Notes: a model not told the origin generated them from the letters alone. DNA of 64,000 nucleotides from Frondihabitans sucicola (GCF_030296615.1 NZ_AP027732.1:930001-994000); one strand, 5' to 3'. Shown: positions 1-8,940, counted from the stretch's first letter. Translations and numbers: made by a program.

Positions 1-330
1 GCCGTCCTTCTGCAGGCCCGGGTCGATTCCGAGGTCGTGAGCGGAGTCGTGCAGGATCTCGTAGATCGAGACCACGAGGACGTCGTCGGTCTTCTTCTGA
101 GTCACCTTCCAAACCTCCGCGATGCCGGCCTCGGCCTGCTCGTCGGACGGGTCGCCCATCGTGATCGTGCACGGCGGGCTCATCCAGTTCAGGGGCTTGT
201 AGCTGCCGCCGTCGGAGTGGACGAGCAGGCTCCCGTCGCTCTTGACCATCAGCAGACGGGTGGCGAGCGGGAGGTGGGCGGACAGCCGCCCGGCATAGTC
301 GACCGAGCAGCGGGCAATGACGAGACGCAC
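1..330 (-). CDS. nucS: Endonuclease NucS (3' part outside window)
   Basis: The first 110 codons, read leftward from a GTG at 330, match the N-terminus of NucS, the mismatch-directed endonuclease that replaces MutSL in many Actinobacteria. Visible family landmarks are the opening [12 protein letters not shown], the block [15 protein letters not shown] and then a K-rich stretch around VTQKKTDD. This is the N-terminal oligomerisation and DNA-binding half; the RecB-like nuclease domain lies beyond the window edge. No frameshift is seen in the visible part. The start agrees with the family N-terminus. Confidence 0.9.
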   Translation of the reverse strand, partial: MRLVIARCSVDYAGRLSAHLPLATRLLMVKSDGSLLVHSDGGSYKPLNWMSPPCTITMGDPSDEQAEAGIAEVWKVTQKKTDDVLVVSIYEILHDSAHDLGIDPGLQKDG

Positions 331-390
331 GGCACCGAGCCTACGGCGTCGCTCGCCTCGCTCCGGCACCGGCGGCTCGGCACCAGCCGG

Positions 391-1631
391 TCAGCCTCGG
401 CGGCGAGACGGCTCGCGGGCGGCGCTCGACGCGAAGCCGGCGATCACGATCAGGATCAGGACGACGAACAGCGCGTGCAGCAGCCCGAAGTGCTCGCCGA
501 GGAAGCCGATCACCGGCGGCAGCACGAGGAACGCCACGTAGCCGATGGTGGCGACGGCGCTGACCCGGGCGGCGGCATTCCTCGAGTCGTCGGCCGCGGC
601 GGAGAGCCCCACCGGGAAGCCGAGGGCGGCCCCGAACCCCCACAGGACGACGCCGACGACGGCGAGCGGGACGACGGGGGACAGGATCACCAGCAGGAGG
701 CCGATGATGGCCGAAACGGCGGAGATCCGCAGCATGAAGACGCGGCCGAAGCGGTCGATCAGCGGTGTTCCGGCGATCCTGGCCACGGTCATCGCGGTGA
801 GGAAGATGAACAGGATCGTGGTGCCTGCCGCGTTCGTGACGCCGTGACCGTCGACCATTGCGAGGGCGAGCCAGTCGTTGGCCGAGCCTTCGGCCGTCGC
901 CATGCCGAGCACGATGAGGCCGATCAGGATCGTGCCGGGCATCGTCCAGACGGCAAGGCGCGACCGCCATCCGGTCTCGGGCGGAGCCGACTCGGTGGAC
1001 TCCACGGCGTGGCCGAGGTCTTCGGACTGGAACCAGCGCGTCACGACGAGTGCGATGGCCGCGATGACGAGCGCCAGGATGCCGACGTGAGCGGCGACGG
1101 GGAGGTTCACGAGCTCTGCGCCGGCGCTGAGGAGCGCGCCGATCATGGTGCCGAGACTGAAGGACGCGTGGAACAGGGGCATGATCGTGCGGCCGAGGAC
1201 ACGCTCGTTGGCGGCGGCCGAGACGTTCATGGCGACGTCGAGCGTGCCGTTCGCGAAGCCGAAGACGGCCATGCCGACGAGGATCGCCCAGAAACCGGCC
1301 CCGAGGAGGCGCTGAGCCCGGCGGCGATGAGACCGACCGCGACGAGCATGAGGGCGCCGACAGCCGTGCGCTGTGCCCCGAAGCGCGCGATGACGTGGCT
1401 CGAGAGCGTCACGCCGATGATCGAACCGATACTGATGCCGCCGGCGAGGAACCCCATTTCGAGCGTCGAGGCGTGTAGCAGGTCGCGGATCGAGGGTACG
1501 CGGCCGAGCCACGTGGCGATCGCGAGGCCGGAGAGGGCGAACACGATGAACAGGGCGTTGCGCCACTTGACGACGTCGCGGCGCGTGAGCCCGCCGTCGT
1601 AGGTGCGGGTGTCGAGAGAGGAGGTCGCCAT
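391..1631 (-). CDS. MFS transporter, YbjJ-like (one-base frameshift)
   Basis: A major facilitator protein of about 413 residues once a missing base near 1303-1309 is restored. The N-terminal part starts at ATG 1631 (SD-like GGAAG just upstream) and carries the first helices, including ALSGLAIATWLGRVPSIRD. The C-terminal part continues in the next frame from GAGFWAILVGMAVFGFANG to a basic tail. The sugar or toxic-compound substrate cannot be told from sequence. It is divergent from a LacI regulator with two identical palindromes in between, so repression by that regulator is likely. The break is probably a sequencing error. Confidence 0.8.
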
Positions 1632-1669
1632 GGGTCTTCCGGGGTTGGAGCGGTGGTTCGAGTCGCGGA

Positions 1670-1683
1670 TCGAATCGATTCGA
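1670..1683. promoter_or_regulatory. Operator 1 of divergent LacI/MFS pair
   Basis: Perfect 14-bp palindrome TCGAATCGATTCGA with a central CG step, typical of LacI-family operators. An identical copy lies 55 bp to the right. Confidence 0.75.
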
Positions 1684-1724
1684 CAACGCTAGCAACCGTC
1701 TGCAAACGATCACAAGAGGCAAAC

Positions 1725-1738
1725 TCGAATCGATTCGA
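1725..1738. promoter_or_regulatory. Operator 2 of divergent LacI/MFS pair
   Basis: Second perfect copy of TCGAATCGATTCGA. It ends one base before the -10 hexamer proposed for lacI, so binding here should block lacI transcription (autoregulation). Confidence 0.75.
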
Positions 1739-1739
1739 C

Positions 1740-1745
1740 TACGCT
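1740..1745 (+). promoter_or_regulatory. -10 box of LacI-type regulator gene
   Basis: TACGCT lies 8 nt before the ATG at 1754, which would give a leaderless or nearly leaderless mRNA. No SD is visible. Confidence 0.5.
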
Positions 1746-1753
1746 TCGAATTC

Positions 1754-2818
1754 ATGCCCGTCGACCACACAGGACCAGTTCGCCCCACGCTCGCGGCCGT
1801 CGCCCGACGAGCCGGTGTGTCGTCGTCGACGGCGTCGCTCGCGTTCAACGACTCCGGCCCGGTGGCCCAGGAGACACGCGACCGCATCCTGGCCGCCGCC
1901 CGCGAGCTCGGCTACGACGGCCCCGACCCCCGCGCCCGCTCGCTGAGGCGCGGTCGATCCGGCATCATCGGGGTCGTCCTCGAGGAGTCCCTGCGCGACG
2001 CCTTCCGCGACCCGATGAACGTCGTCATGCTCGACGGCATCGCCGACGTGACGGGTCCCTCCGGCAACTCCCTGCTGCTCCTCACCGAGACGGCCGCCAG
2101 CGGGTCGAGTCTCGTCGAGGCTCCCGTCGACGCGGTGGTCCTGTTCGGCTGCAGCCCCAGTGTCGACAGCAAGGTCGAGATCGTCCAGCGCCGCGGGATC
2201 CCCGTCGTGGCCATCGAAGGGCGGCCCCTCCCCGGCGTGCTCGACGTCGGCCTCGACAACCGCGAGGCGACGCGCGCCCTGGCGGAGCACCTGCGCGGTC
2301 TGGGGCACACCCGCGTCGCGCTCGTCACGCTCGAGCTCGATCGCGACCGGCGCCGTGGCATCCTGACCCCCTCGCGAATCGACTCGGCGACCTCGTTCAC
2401 CGCACTCCAGCGGGTGCGCGGCGCTGAGGAGGTCTACCCCGACATCGGCGGCTACGCGACACTCGGCAGCACCATCGACGAGGGCAGGATCGCGGGCCGG
2501 GCCCTCCTGGCGGATCCGGCGACCCGTCCGACGGCCGTCATCGCCCAGAGCGATCTCCTCGCCGCCGGCGTGATCCGTGCGGCCGGCGAGCTCGGCCTCG
2601 ACGTGCCCGGCGATCTCAGCGTCGTCGGCTTCGACGGCGTCCGGATCGACGACCCGGCCGCGGCGGGCCTGACGACCATGGTGCAGCCGGCGCTCGACAA
2701 GGGCCGGGCCGCCGGGCGCGGGGTGCTCGAGCTGCTCGCCGGCGGGTCGCCGTCGTCGGTGTCGTTCACGAGCGCCTTCCGCCGGGGTTCGACGACGGCC
2801 CCTCCGCCGGCCGTCTGA
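1754..2818 (+). CDS. LacI-family transcriptional regulator
   Basis: A 354-residue regulator. The N-terminal LacI helix-turn-helix and hinge are clear: TLAAVARRAGVSSSTASLAFN, then DRILAAARELGY. A periplasmic-binding-protein-like effector domain follows, starting at GIIGVVLEE and ending with the dimerisation segment DLSVVGFDGVRID. The effector is probably a sugar or nucleoside, by family. Its position, divergent from an MFS transporter across two perfect operators, points to local control of that transporter and of itself. Length is normal for the family. Confidence 0.92.
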   Translation: MPVDHTGPVRPTLAAVARRAGVSSSTASLAFNDSGPVAQETRDRILAAARELGYDGPDPRARSLRRGRSGIIGVVLEESLRDAFRDPMNVVMLDGIADVTGPSGNSLLLLTETAASGSSLVEAPVDAVVLFGCSPSVDSKVEIVQRRGIPVVAIEGRPLPGVLDVGLDNREATRALAEHLRGLGHTRVALVTLELDRDRRRGILTPSRIDSATSFTALQRVRGAEEVYPDIGGYATLGSTIDEGRIAGRALLADPATRPTAVIAQSDLLAAGVIRAAGELGLDVPGDLSVVGFDGVRIDDPAAAGLTTMVQPALDKGRAAGRGVLELLAGGSPSSVSFTSAFRRGSTTAPPPAV

Positions 2819-2840
2819 CGCGGGTCCGCCTCGCCGCCGC

Positions 2841-2918
2841 CTGCGGTCCTGCCGCCCTCTCCGCCCCTGCGGTCCTGCCGCCCTCTCCGCCCCTGCGGTC
2901 CTGCCGCCCTCGCCTGCC
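2841..2918. repeat. 26-bp tandem repeat, 3 copies
   Basis: Three head-to-tail copies of a 26-bp unit beginning CTGCGGTCCTGCCGCCCT, at 2841-2866, 2867-2892 and 2893-2918 (last one diverging). Non-coding and pyrimidine-rich on the plus strand, lying between convergent genes. Confidence 0.85.
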
Positions 2919-2926
2919 CCTGCCAG

Positions 2927-2990
2927 CACTGCCCGCCCTGCACTGCCCGCCCTGCACTGTCCGCCCTGCACTGTCCGGCCTGCACTGCCC
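2927..2990. repeat. 14-bp tandem repeat, 4.5 copies
   Basis: Units of CACTGCCCGCCCTG start at 2927, 2941, 2955 and 2969, with a partial unit at 2983. It directly abuts the left arm of an inverted repeat at 2991. Confidence 0.85.
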
Positions 2991-3069
2991 GAAATCGAAG
3001 GGGATTTTCGCCCGACACCCCTCGGATCCCAGCTCAACGCGTCCGCCGGCGAGAATCCCCTTCGATTTC
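2991..3069. repeat. Inverted-repeat element, copy 1
   Basis: A 22-nt arm (2991-3012, beginning GAAATCGAAGGGGATT) pairs with 3048-3069 with one mismatch; the loop is 35 nt. The core AAATCGAAGGGGATT and its complement recur at 4469-4546. It may act as a bidirectional terminator between lacI and the MATE gene; no U-run is present. Confidence 0.8.
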
Positions 3070-3070
3070 C

Positions 3071-3166
3071 GGAGGGCCGGAGGGCCGGAGGGCCGGACGG
3101 CAGGACGGCAGGACGGCCGGAGGGCAGGACGGCAGGAGGGCAGGACGGCGGGAGGGCAGGAGGGCA
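3071..3166. repeat. 8-bp tandem repeat, 12 copies
   Basis: Twelve consecutive octamers of the type GGAGGGCC, GGACGGCA or GGAGGGCA, purine-rich on the plus strand. The left-flank repeats are pyrimidine-rich, so the whole 2841-3166 region could fold as one long imperfect hairpin. Confidence 0.85.
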
Positions 3167-3176
3167 GGCAGGCAGC

Positions 3177-4468
3177 TCAGCGGAGCACGATCCACCGCGA
3201 GCCGAACGCTCGCAGACCCAGGGTGACGGCGCGGGCCCCGATGTACCCGAGCCCGAACGCCGCCCAAAGGCCGATCGGACCGTGGGCGAGTAGCAGCAGC
3301 GGCAGGTAGACCGCGACGTCGACGACGCCCGTCCAGGCGAGGTACCGCGCGTCGCCCGCTCCGAGCAGGATGCCGTCGAGCACGAACACGAACCCGGCCA
3401 GCGGTACCCCGGCGGCCATCACGAGCAGCACTCCCGGGAGCAGGGTGGCGACTCCCGCATCGGACGTGAACACCGGCGCGACCACCCGGGTGAGAAGGGC
3501 GAGCAGGATCCCGAGACCCGCACCTCCGGTCACGCCCCAGACCAGGAGGCGGCGCGTGATCGCGCGCACCCGGGCGGCGTCGCCGGCACCCAGCGCGTGC
3601 CCGATCATGGCCTGGGCGGCAATGGCGAGAGCGTCCAGGGCGAATGCGAGCGTCGAGAAGATCGTCAGGGCCACCTGGATCCCGGCCAGCCCCGTCACCC
3701 CGAGCCCCGCGGCGACCGAGACCGTCGCGAGCATCGCGAGGCGCAGGCAGGCGCTCCGGATCAGCAGCCACCCACCCGCCGACGCCGTTCGGCCGACTCC
3801 GGCGAGCCCCGGGCGCAGGGAGGCGCCCACCCGGCGGGCGGCTCGAACCGCGATCACCGCGTACACCGCGGCCATGCCCCATTGCGCTGCCACGGTGCCC
3901 CATGCCGATCCTGCGATTCCCCAGCCGAATCCGTAGATGAACAGCGCGTTCAGGCCCGCGTTCACCGCGAAGCCGGTCGTCGCCACGAGGAGGGGGTGCG
4001 GGTGTCCTGGAGCCCCCGGAGCAGCCCGGCCGCGGCGATCACCAGCAGCATCGCCGGCAGGCCGAGAATCGAGACGGTGAGGTAGGTGGTCGCCTCGGAG
4101 GCGACTGCGGAAGCCGTGCCGAACGCAGTGACGAGGGGCCGCGCGGTCGGGAGCCCCGCGGCGACGAGCACGAGCCCGATGCCGAGCGCGAACCACATGC
4201 CGTCGACGCCTGCTCGCACGGCTCCGGTGGCGTCGCCGGCACCGAGGCGTCGGGCCACCGCCGGCGTCGTCGCGTAGGCGAGGAAGATCAGGAGCCCGAG
4301 GGCGGTCTGCAGGATCACGCCGGCCACGCCCAGCCCGGCCAGAGGGGCGGCTCCGAGGTGCCCGACGAGCGCGGTGTCGGTCAGCAGGAAGAGCGGCTCG
4401 GCGATCAGCGCCCCGAGGGCCGGGACTGCCAGCCGGGCGATCTCCCTGTCCAGCGCGCGGGCCGTCAC
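3177..4468 (-). CDS. MATE-family efflux protein, DinF-like (one-base frameshift)
   Basis: A multidrug and toxin extrusion protein of about 430 residues with 12 predicted helices. The start at ATG 4468 gives MTARALDREIARLAVPALGALIAEPLFLLTDTALVG, the usual N-terminus of DinF-type MATE proteins. One base is missing in a G run at 3992-3996; the family motif LLRGLQDTRTP is followed by the continuation LLVATTGFAVNAG in the next frame. It exports cationic or toxic compounds by Na+ or H+ antiport, by family. Both flanks carry copies of the same inverted-repeat element. Confidence 0.85.
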
Positions 4469-4546
4469 AAATCGAAGGGGATTCGCGCGTTTTCGACCCT
4501 GCCCAGTGCGATCGGAGGGCCGTCGGGCAAAAATCCCCTTCGATTT
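4469..4546. repeat. Inverted-repeat element, copy 2
   Basis: AAATCGAAGGGGATT (4469-4483) and its exact complement (4532-4546) enclose a 48-nt loop. Same core as the element at 2991-3069. It lies between the permease end and the MATE start codon. Confidence 0.8.
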
Positions 4547-4606
4547 CGGGAGGGAAGGCAGGGGGAGGGAGGGCAGCGGGAGGGAGGGCAGCGGGCGGGA
4601 GGGCAG
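4547..4606. repeat. 15-bp G-rich tandem repeat
   Basis: About 3.5 copies of a unit like GGGAGGGAGGGCAGC. As at copy 1, the tandem repeat lies between the 3' end of a minus-strand transporter gene and the inverted repeat. Confidence 0.75.
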
Positions 4607-4616
4607 ACCGGCAGCA

Positions 4617-5882
4617 TCAGTCGGTGCCGCGCGCGCGACCGATCGAGTTCATCAGGTGGTACACGACGACCGCCGCGACCGTGCCCACGATGATGCCGCC
4701 GAAGGTCGCCCCGCCGAACGTGAACGTGAAGTTCGCGATGCCCATGATGAGCGCGATCCCGGCCGTGAGCTGGTTCTTCGGCTTCGAGAAGTCGACCTTG
4801 TTCTCGACCCAGATGCGGATGCCGATGATCCCGATCAGGCCGTAGAGGGCCGTCGTCACACCGCCGAGGACGCCCGGCGGAACCGTGTTGATCACGGCGC
4901 CGATCTTGGGCGAGAGTCCGAGCAGGATCGCGATGATGCCGGCCACCCAGTAGGCGGCGGTGGAGAAGACCCGCGTCGCGCTCATCACGCCGATGTTCTC
5001 GCCGTAGGTGGTGGTCGCCGAGCCGCCGCCGACGCCCGCGATGACGGTCGAGATGCCGTCGGCGAAGAGGGCGCGGCCGGTGAGCTTGTCGAGGTTGCGG
5101 TTCGTCAGCTGCCCGACGCCCTTCACGTGCCCGACGTTCTCGGCCACGAGGGCGAGCACGACGGGCAGGAACCCGACGTAGACGGCCAGGTGCGACGCCT
5201 CGAACGACGGGGCCGTGAAGGTCGGGAGCCCTATCCACTTCGCCTCGCCGACGTCGGTGAAGTCGATCAGTCCGCCGATGACGGCGCAGACGTACCCGAC
5301 GACGACGCCGATCACGATCGAGAGGCGGCCCAGGATGCCCCGGAAGAGAACGGCCGAGAGGATCACCGCCAGCAGGGTGATCACGGCGATGAGCGGCGAC
5401 TCCACGAAGTTGCCCTCGGCCGTCGGCGCCAGGTTGAAGCCGATGAGGGCCACGATCGAGCCGGATACGACCGGGGGCAGCAGGACGTCGATCCAGCGGG
5501 TGCCGAGGACGTGGACGACGATGCCGACGATCGCCAGGAGGCCGCCGACGACGATGATGCCGCTCAGCGCCAGCGGGATCCCGCCGATCTTCGTCGCGGC
5601 CCCGATCGGAGCCAGGAAGGCGAACGACGAGCCGAGGTAGCTGGGGAGCCTGTTGCGTGTGATCAGCAGGAACAGGAGCGTGCCGATGCCGGAGAAGAGC
5701 AGCGTGGTCGACGGCGGGAAGTGCGTGATCAGCGGGACCAGGAACGTCGCACCGAACATGGCGACGACGTGCTGGGCGCCGAGCCCGATCGTGCGCGGCC
5801 AGGTCAGCCGCTCCTCGGGAAGGACGATCGCCTTCTGATCGACCGTCTTGCCGTCACCGTGCAGCGTCCAGGGAAGGGCCAT
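4617..5882 (-). CDS. Uracil/xanthine-type permease (NCS2)
   Basis: A polytopic NCS2-family nucleobase permease of 421 residues from ATG 5882 (an ATG at 5924 would add 14). The N-terminal block LGAQHVVAMFGATFLVPLI is the NCS2 signature region. Later segments include ENVGHVKGVGQLTNRN and GVGGGSATTTYGENIG, the substrate-binding region of UraA-type proteins. A proton-driven uracil uptake role fits best. The start region carries no clear SD. Divergent from the M13 peptidase gene with only about 60 bp between them. Confidence 0.88.
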   Translation of the reverse strand: MALPWTLHGDGKTVDQKAIVLPEERLTWPRTIGLGAQHVVAMFGATFLVPLITHFPPSTTLLFSGIGTLLFLLITRNRLPSYLGSSFAFLAPIGAATKIGGIPLALSGIIVVGGLLAIVGIVVHVLGTRWIDVLLPPVVSGSIVALIGFNLAPTAEGNFVESPLIAVITLLAVILSAVLFRGILGRLSIVIGVVVGYVCAVIGGLIDFTDVGEAKWIGLPTFTAPSFEASHLAVYVGFLPVVLALVAENVGHVKGVGQLTNRNLDKLTGRALFADGISTVIAGVGGGSATTTYGENIGVMSATRVFSTAAYWVAGIIAILLGLSPKIGAVINTVPPGVLGGVTTALYGLIGIIGIRIWVENKVDFSKPKNQLTAGIALIMGIANFTFTFGGATFGGIIVGTVAAVVVYHLMNSIGRARGTD

Positions 5883-5929
5883 GCAGGAACTGTACTGGGA
5901 GCTCTCTGCTTCGTCCTTCCCCACACGCC

Positions 5930-5935
5930 TAGGCT
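5930..5935 (+). promoter_or_regulatory. -10 box of M13 peptidase gene
   Basis: TAGGCT ends 6 nt before the ATG at 5942, so transcription should start at or next to the start codon. Confidence 0.6.
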
Positions 5936-5941
5936 TGGGCC

Positions 5942-7912
5942 ATGACTGACGTTGCCGCGGCTTCCGGAATCCTGACCGACGACCTCGATCCTGACACCAG
6001 GGCGCAAGACGATCTCTTCCGCCACGTCAACGGGCGCTGGATCGCGAGAACCGAGATCCCCGAAGACAAGGCCCGCTGGGGTTCGTTCTACGTTCTGGCG
6101 GAGGCGGCCGAGAAGGCCGTCCGCGAGATCATCGACGAGTCGCAGTCGGCCGAGCCGGGCACCGAGGCCCGCAAGGTCGGCGACCTGTTCGCGAGCTTCC
6201 TCGACGAAGAGCGAGTGGAGGCCCTCGGCGCGACGCCGATCGAGCCGCTGCTGGCCACGGTCGACGACGTCACCAGCGTCGGGTCGCTTCTCGAGACAGT
6301 CGGCCGCTTCGAGCTCCAGGGCGTGAGCGGATTCGTGCAGCTCTTCGTCGACAACGACCCGGGCAATCCCGAGCGCTACATCGTGTTCGTCGAGCAGGCC
6401 GGTCTGAGCCTGCCCGACGAGTCGTACTATCGCGAGGAGAAGTTCGAGGCGATCCGCACGGCGTACCGCGGCTACCTCGAGACCATGTTCGACCTGGCCG
6501 GATTCGACGGCGCGGGCGAGCGAGCCGGCCGCGTCCTCGCGCTCGAGACCGCTATCGCCTCCCACCACTGGGACAACGTCGCGACCCGTGAGAGCGAGAA
6601 GACCTACAACCTCCTGTCGTGGAGCGACACCGCGGCGCTCGCCGAGACGAGCGGAGTCGACCTCGGCACCTGGCGCGACGCCGTGGGCGCGCCCGCCGGC
6701 GTGTTCGACGAGGTCGTCGTGCGCCAGCCGTCGTTCGTCACGGGGCTCGCGACCCTCCTCGTCGATGACCAGCTCGAGGCGTGGCGCGACTGGCTGCGCT
6801 TCCAGATCATCCGCTCCTTCGCGGCGTATCTGTCGAGCGGCTTCGTGAAGGCCAACTTCGAGTTCTACGGCAAGACCCTCACCGGCACTCCCGTGCAGCG
6901 GGCCCGCTGGAAGCGCGGCGTCTCGCTCGTCGAGGGGGCCATGGGCGAGGCCGTGGGGCGCATCTACGTCGAGCGCCACTTCGCCAGCGAGGCGAAGGAG
7001 ACGATGGACGTCCTCGTCGCGAACCTGGTCGAGGCCTATCGCCAGAGCATCACGGGCCTGGCCTGGATGACCGACGAGACGCGCGTCCGAGCCCTCGAGA
7101 AGCTCGACAAGTTCACTCCGAAGATCGGTTTCCCGGCGAAGTGGCGCGACTACGGAGCGCTCGAGATCGACGCCACCGACCTGGTCGGGAACGTCCGCGC
7201 GACCGCCGTGTTCGGGTTCGACCGCGAACTCGGCAAGATCGGCAAGCCGCTCGACCGCGACGAGTGGTTCATGACTCCGCAGACCATCAACGCCTACTAC
7301 AACCCGGGGTTCAACGAGATCGTCTTCCCCGCGGCGATCCTGCAGTTCCCGTTCTTCGACGCCGCGCGAGACGCCGCGGCGAACTACGGTGCGATCGGCG
7401 CCGTCATCGGTCACGAGATCGGCCACGGCTTCGACGACCAGGGGTCGAAGTACGACGGCGACGGCCGTCTCACCGACTGGTGGACTCCGGCCGACCGCGA
7501 GGCGTTCGAGGTGCTCACCAAATCGCTGATCGCTCAGTACGACGCCCTCGAGCCGGCGCAGACGCCCGGCCACCACGTCAACGGCGCCCTCACGATCGGC
7601 GAGAACATCGGCGACCTCGGCGGCCTGTCGATCGCGTGGAAGGCCTACCTGATCTCGCTCGACGGCCAGGAGCCGCCGGTGATCGATGGTCTCACCGGCG
7701 CTCAGCGGTTCTTCCTCAGCTGGGCCCAAGCCTGGCAGATGAAGATTCGCGACGAGGAGGCGATCCGACTCATGTCGATCGATCCCCATTCCCCGAACGA
7801 GTTCCGGTGCAACCAGATCGTCCGCAACATCGACGAGTTCTACTCGGCGTTCGACGTCGCCGAGTCGGACGCCCTGTGGCTGCCCGCCTCGGAGCGCGTC
7901 ACGATCTGGTAG
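5942..7912 (+). CDS. pepO: M13-family zinc metallopeptidase (PepO/neprilysin-like)
   Basis: A 656-residue zinc peptidase. The HExxH motif (HEIGH, residues about 491-495) is followed by GFDDQGSKYDGDG; the third zinc ligand lies in GENIGDLGG (E about 554, D about 558). NAYYNPGFNEIVFPA is the family substrate-binding block. No signal peptide is visible, so it is probably cytosolic and cleaves oligopeptides, as do other bacterial PepO proteins. Length is normal. A start without SD and with a close TAGGCT fits a leaderless mRNA. Confidence 0.93.
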   Translation: MTDVAAASGILTDDLDPDTRAQDDLFRHVNGRWIARTEIPEDKARWGSFYVLAEAAEKAVREIIDESQSAEPGTEARKVGDLFASFLDEERVEALGATPIEPLLATVDDVTSVGSLLETVGRFELQGVSGFVQLFVDNDPGNPERYIVFVEQAGLSLPDESYYREEKFEAIRTAYRGYLETMFDLAGFDGAGERAGRVLALETAIASHHWDNVATRESEKTYNLLSWSDTAALAETSGVDLGTWRDAVGAPAGVFDEVVVRQPSFVTGLATLLVDDQLEAWRDWLRFQIIRSFAAYLSSGFVKANFEFYGKTLTGTPVQRARWKRGVSLVEGAMGEAVGRIYVERHFASEAKETMDVLVANLVEAYRQSITGLAWMTDETRVRALEKLDKFTPKIGFPAKWRDYGALEIDATDLVGNVRATAVFGFDRELGKIGKPLDRDEWFMTPQTINAYYNPGFNEIVFPAAILQFPFFDAARDAAANYGAIGAVIGHEIGHGFDDQGSKYDGDGRLTDWWTPADREAFEVLTKSLIAQYDALEPAQTPGHHVNGALTIGENIGDLGGLSIAWKAYLISLDGQEPPVIDGLTGAQRFFLSWAQAWQMKIRDEEAIRLMSIDPHSPNEFRCNQIVRNIDEFYSAFDVAESDALWLPASERVTIW

Positions 7913-7922
7913 GAGCCACCCG

Positions 7923-8843
7923 GTGGAGTCGAGCCTGGACGGAAGGCGAAGTCGCAGGATCCGCGACCACGGCCGCCATCTCGGCGAACGAGCCGCCGAG
8001 CCCTTCGAGCGCAGCTTCCAGGCGCTCGGATCCCTCGCCTACTCGCACGCGCGCGTCTCGGCCTCGGCCTCCGACCTCGACAGTGGCGAGGTGGTCCTGG
8101 CGATCGACGAGAACGTGGCGCTCCCGACCGCCGAAGTGGGCAGTCTGCTGCTCCTGATCGAGGTGGCGGCGCGGCTGGCCGACGGCCGCCTGGCGCCGCT
8201 CGACGAGGTGTCGCGAGACGCTCCCGCGGGAGACGGCACGCGCGTCGACGACCCTCGAACCGGCGGGCTCTGGTCATCGCTGCTGCTGCCGACGCTCGGG
8301 GTGCGGGACGCGGCCACCCTCGTCGGCGCCGTCCGCGATCCCGTCGCCACGAACGCGCTCGCGCGCCTCGTCGGGCTCGACGCGATCCACGGCCGCGGCG
8401 AATCGCTGGGGCTCAAGCGGACGGCGCTGCTCGACTTCGCGCGCGCCACGCGCGGGCCGGACGACGCCCCGCAGTTCTCCGTGGGCTCGGCGTACGAACT
8501 GCAGAGCCTCTTCGGCGACCTGGTCGCGGGGCGCTGCGTCGACACCGCCGTGAGCAACCGCGTGCTCGGCTGGCTCTCGACCGGTTCGGATCTGTCGATG
8601 GTCGCCGCGGCGTTCGGGCTCGACCCCGTGGCCCACCGCGATCGCGATCACGGCATCCAGCTGGTCAACCTCACGGGGGCCGACCTCGGCGTCCGCTCGG
8701 AGGCGGGCGCTCTGCGCGGAAGGCGAAGGGGCCTCGCGTACGCCGTGACCGTGGCGTTCGACGACACCGACCTGGCGGCCCGGCTGCGCGTGCTCGAGGT
8801 GCTGCGCACGGTGGGGCTCGACCTGCTCGAGCACGTCAGCTGA
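7923..8843 (+). CDS. Beta-lactamase-fold protein lacking catalytic residues
   Basis: A 306-residue protein that follows the class A beta-lactamase/serine hydrolase plan but without its active site. Where the family has SxxK, it has EVGS (residues 71-74); where it has SDN, it has RDP (138-140) in RDPVATN; where it has KTG, it has LTG. The surrounding helices (LLLLIEVAARLADGRL, NALARLVG) are kept. The start is GTG 7923, 10 bp after pepO with GGAG nearby, so it is probably co-transcribed. No signal peptide is seen. It is probably a binding or scaffold pseudoenzyme; the function is unknown. Confidence 0.7.
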   Translation: MESSLDGRRSRRIRDHGRHLGERAAEPFERSFQALGSLAYSHARVSASASDLDSGEVVLAIDENVALPTAEVGSLLLLIEVAARLADGRLAPLDEVSRDAPAGDGTRVDDPRTGGLWSSLLLPTLGVRDAATLVGAVRDPVATNALARLVGLDAIHGRGESLGLKRTALLDFARATRGPDDAPQFSVGSAYELQSLFGDLVAGRCVDTAVSNRVLGWLSTGSDLSMVAAAFGLDPVAHRDRDHGIQLVNLTGADLGVRSEAGALRGRRRGLAYAVTVAFDDTDLAARLRVLEVLRTVGLDLLEHVS

Positions 8844-8863
8844 CGCTCTCGGGCGGAACCCCT

Positions 8864-8940
8864 GACACCGGGCGAGGCCCGACACGGGACGAGACCCGAC
8901 ACCGGGTGGGGCCCGACGCCGGGCGAACGCTGACGCCGAG
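8864..8940. repeat. 17-bp tandem repeat, 4.5 copies
   Basis: Units starting GACACCGGGCGAGGCCC at 8864, 8881, 8898 and 8915, with a 9-nt remnant at 8932. It fills the gap between two convergent genes and ends at the stop codon of the lipoprotein gene. Confidence 0.8.

Noticed and set aside
4374-5945. 523-codon open frame on the plus strand
   Set aside because: Antisense to the permease and MATE genes; Asp/Glu/Arg-rich low-complexity product, no family.
5804-7789. 661-codon minus-strand frame
   Set aside because: Antisense to the M13 peptidase gene.
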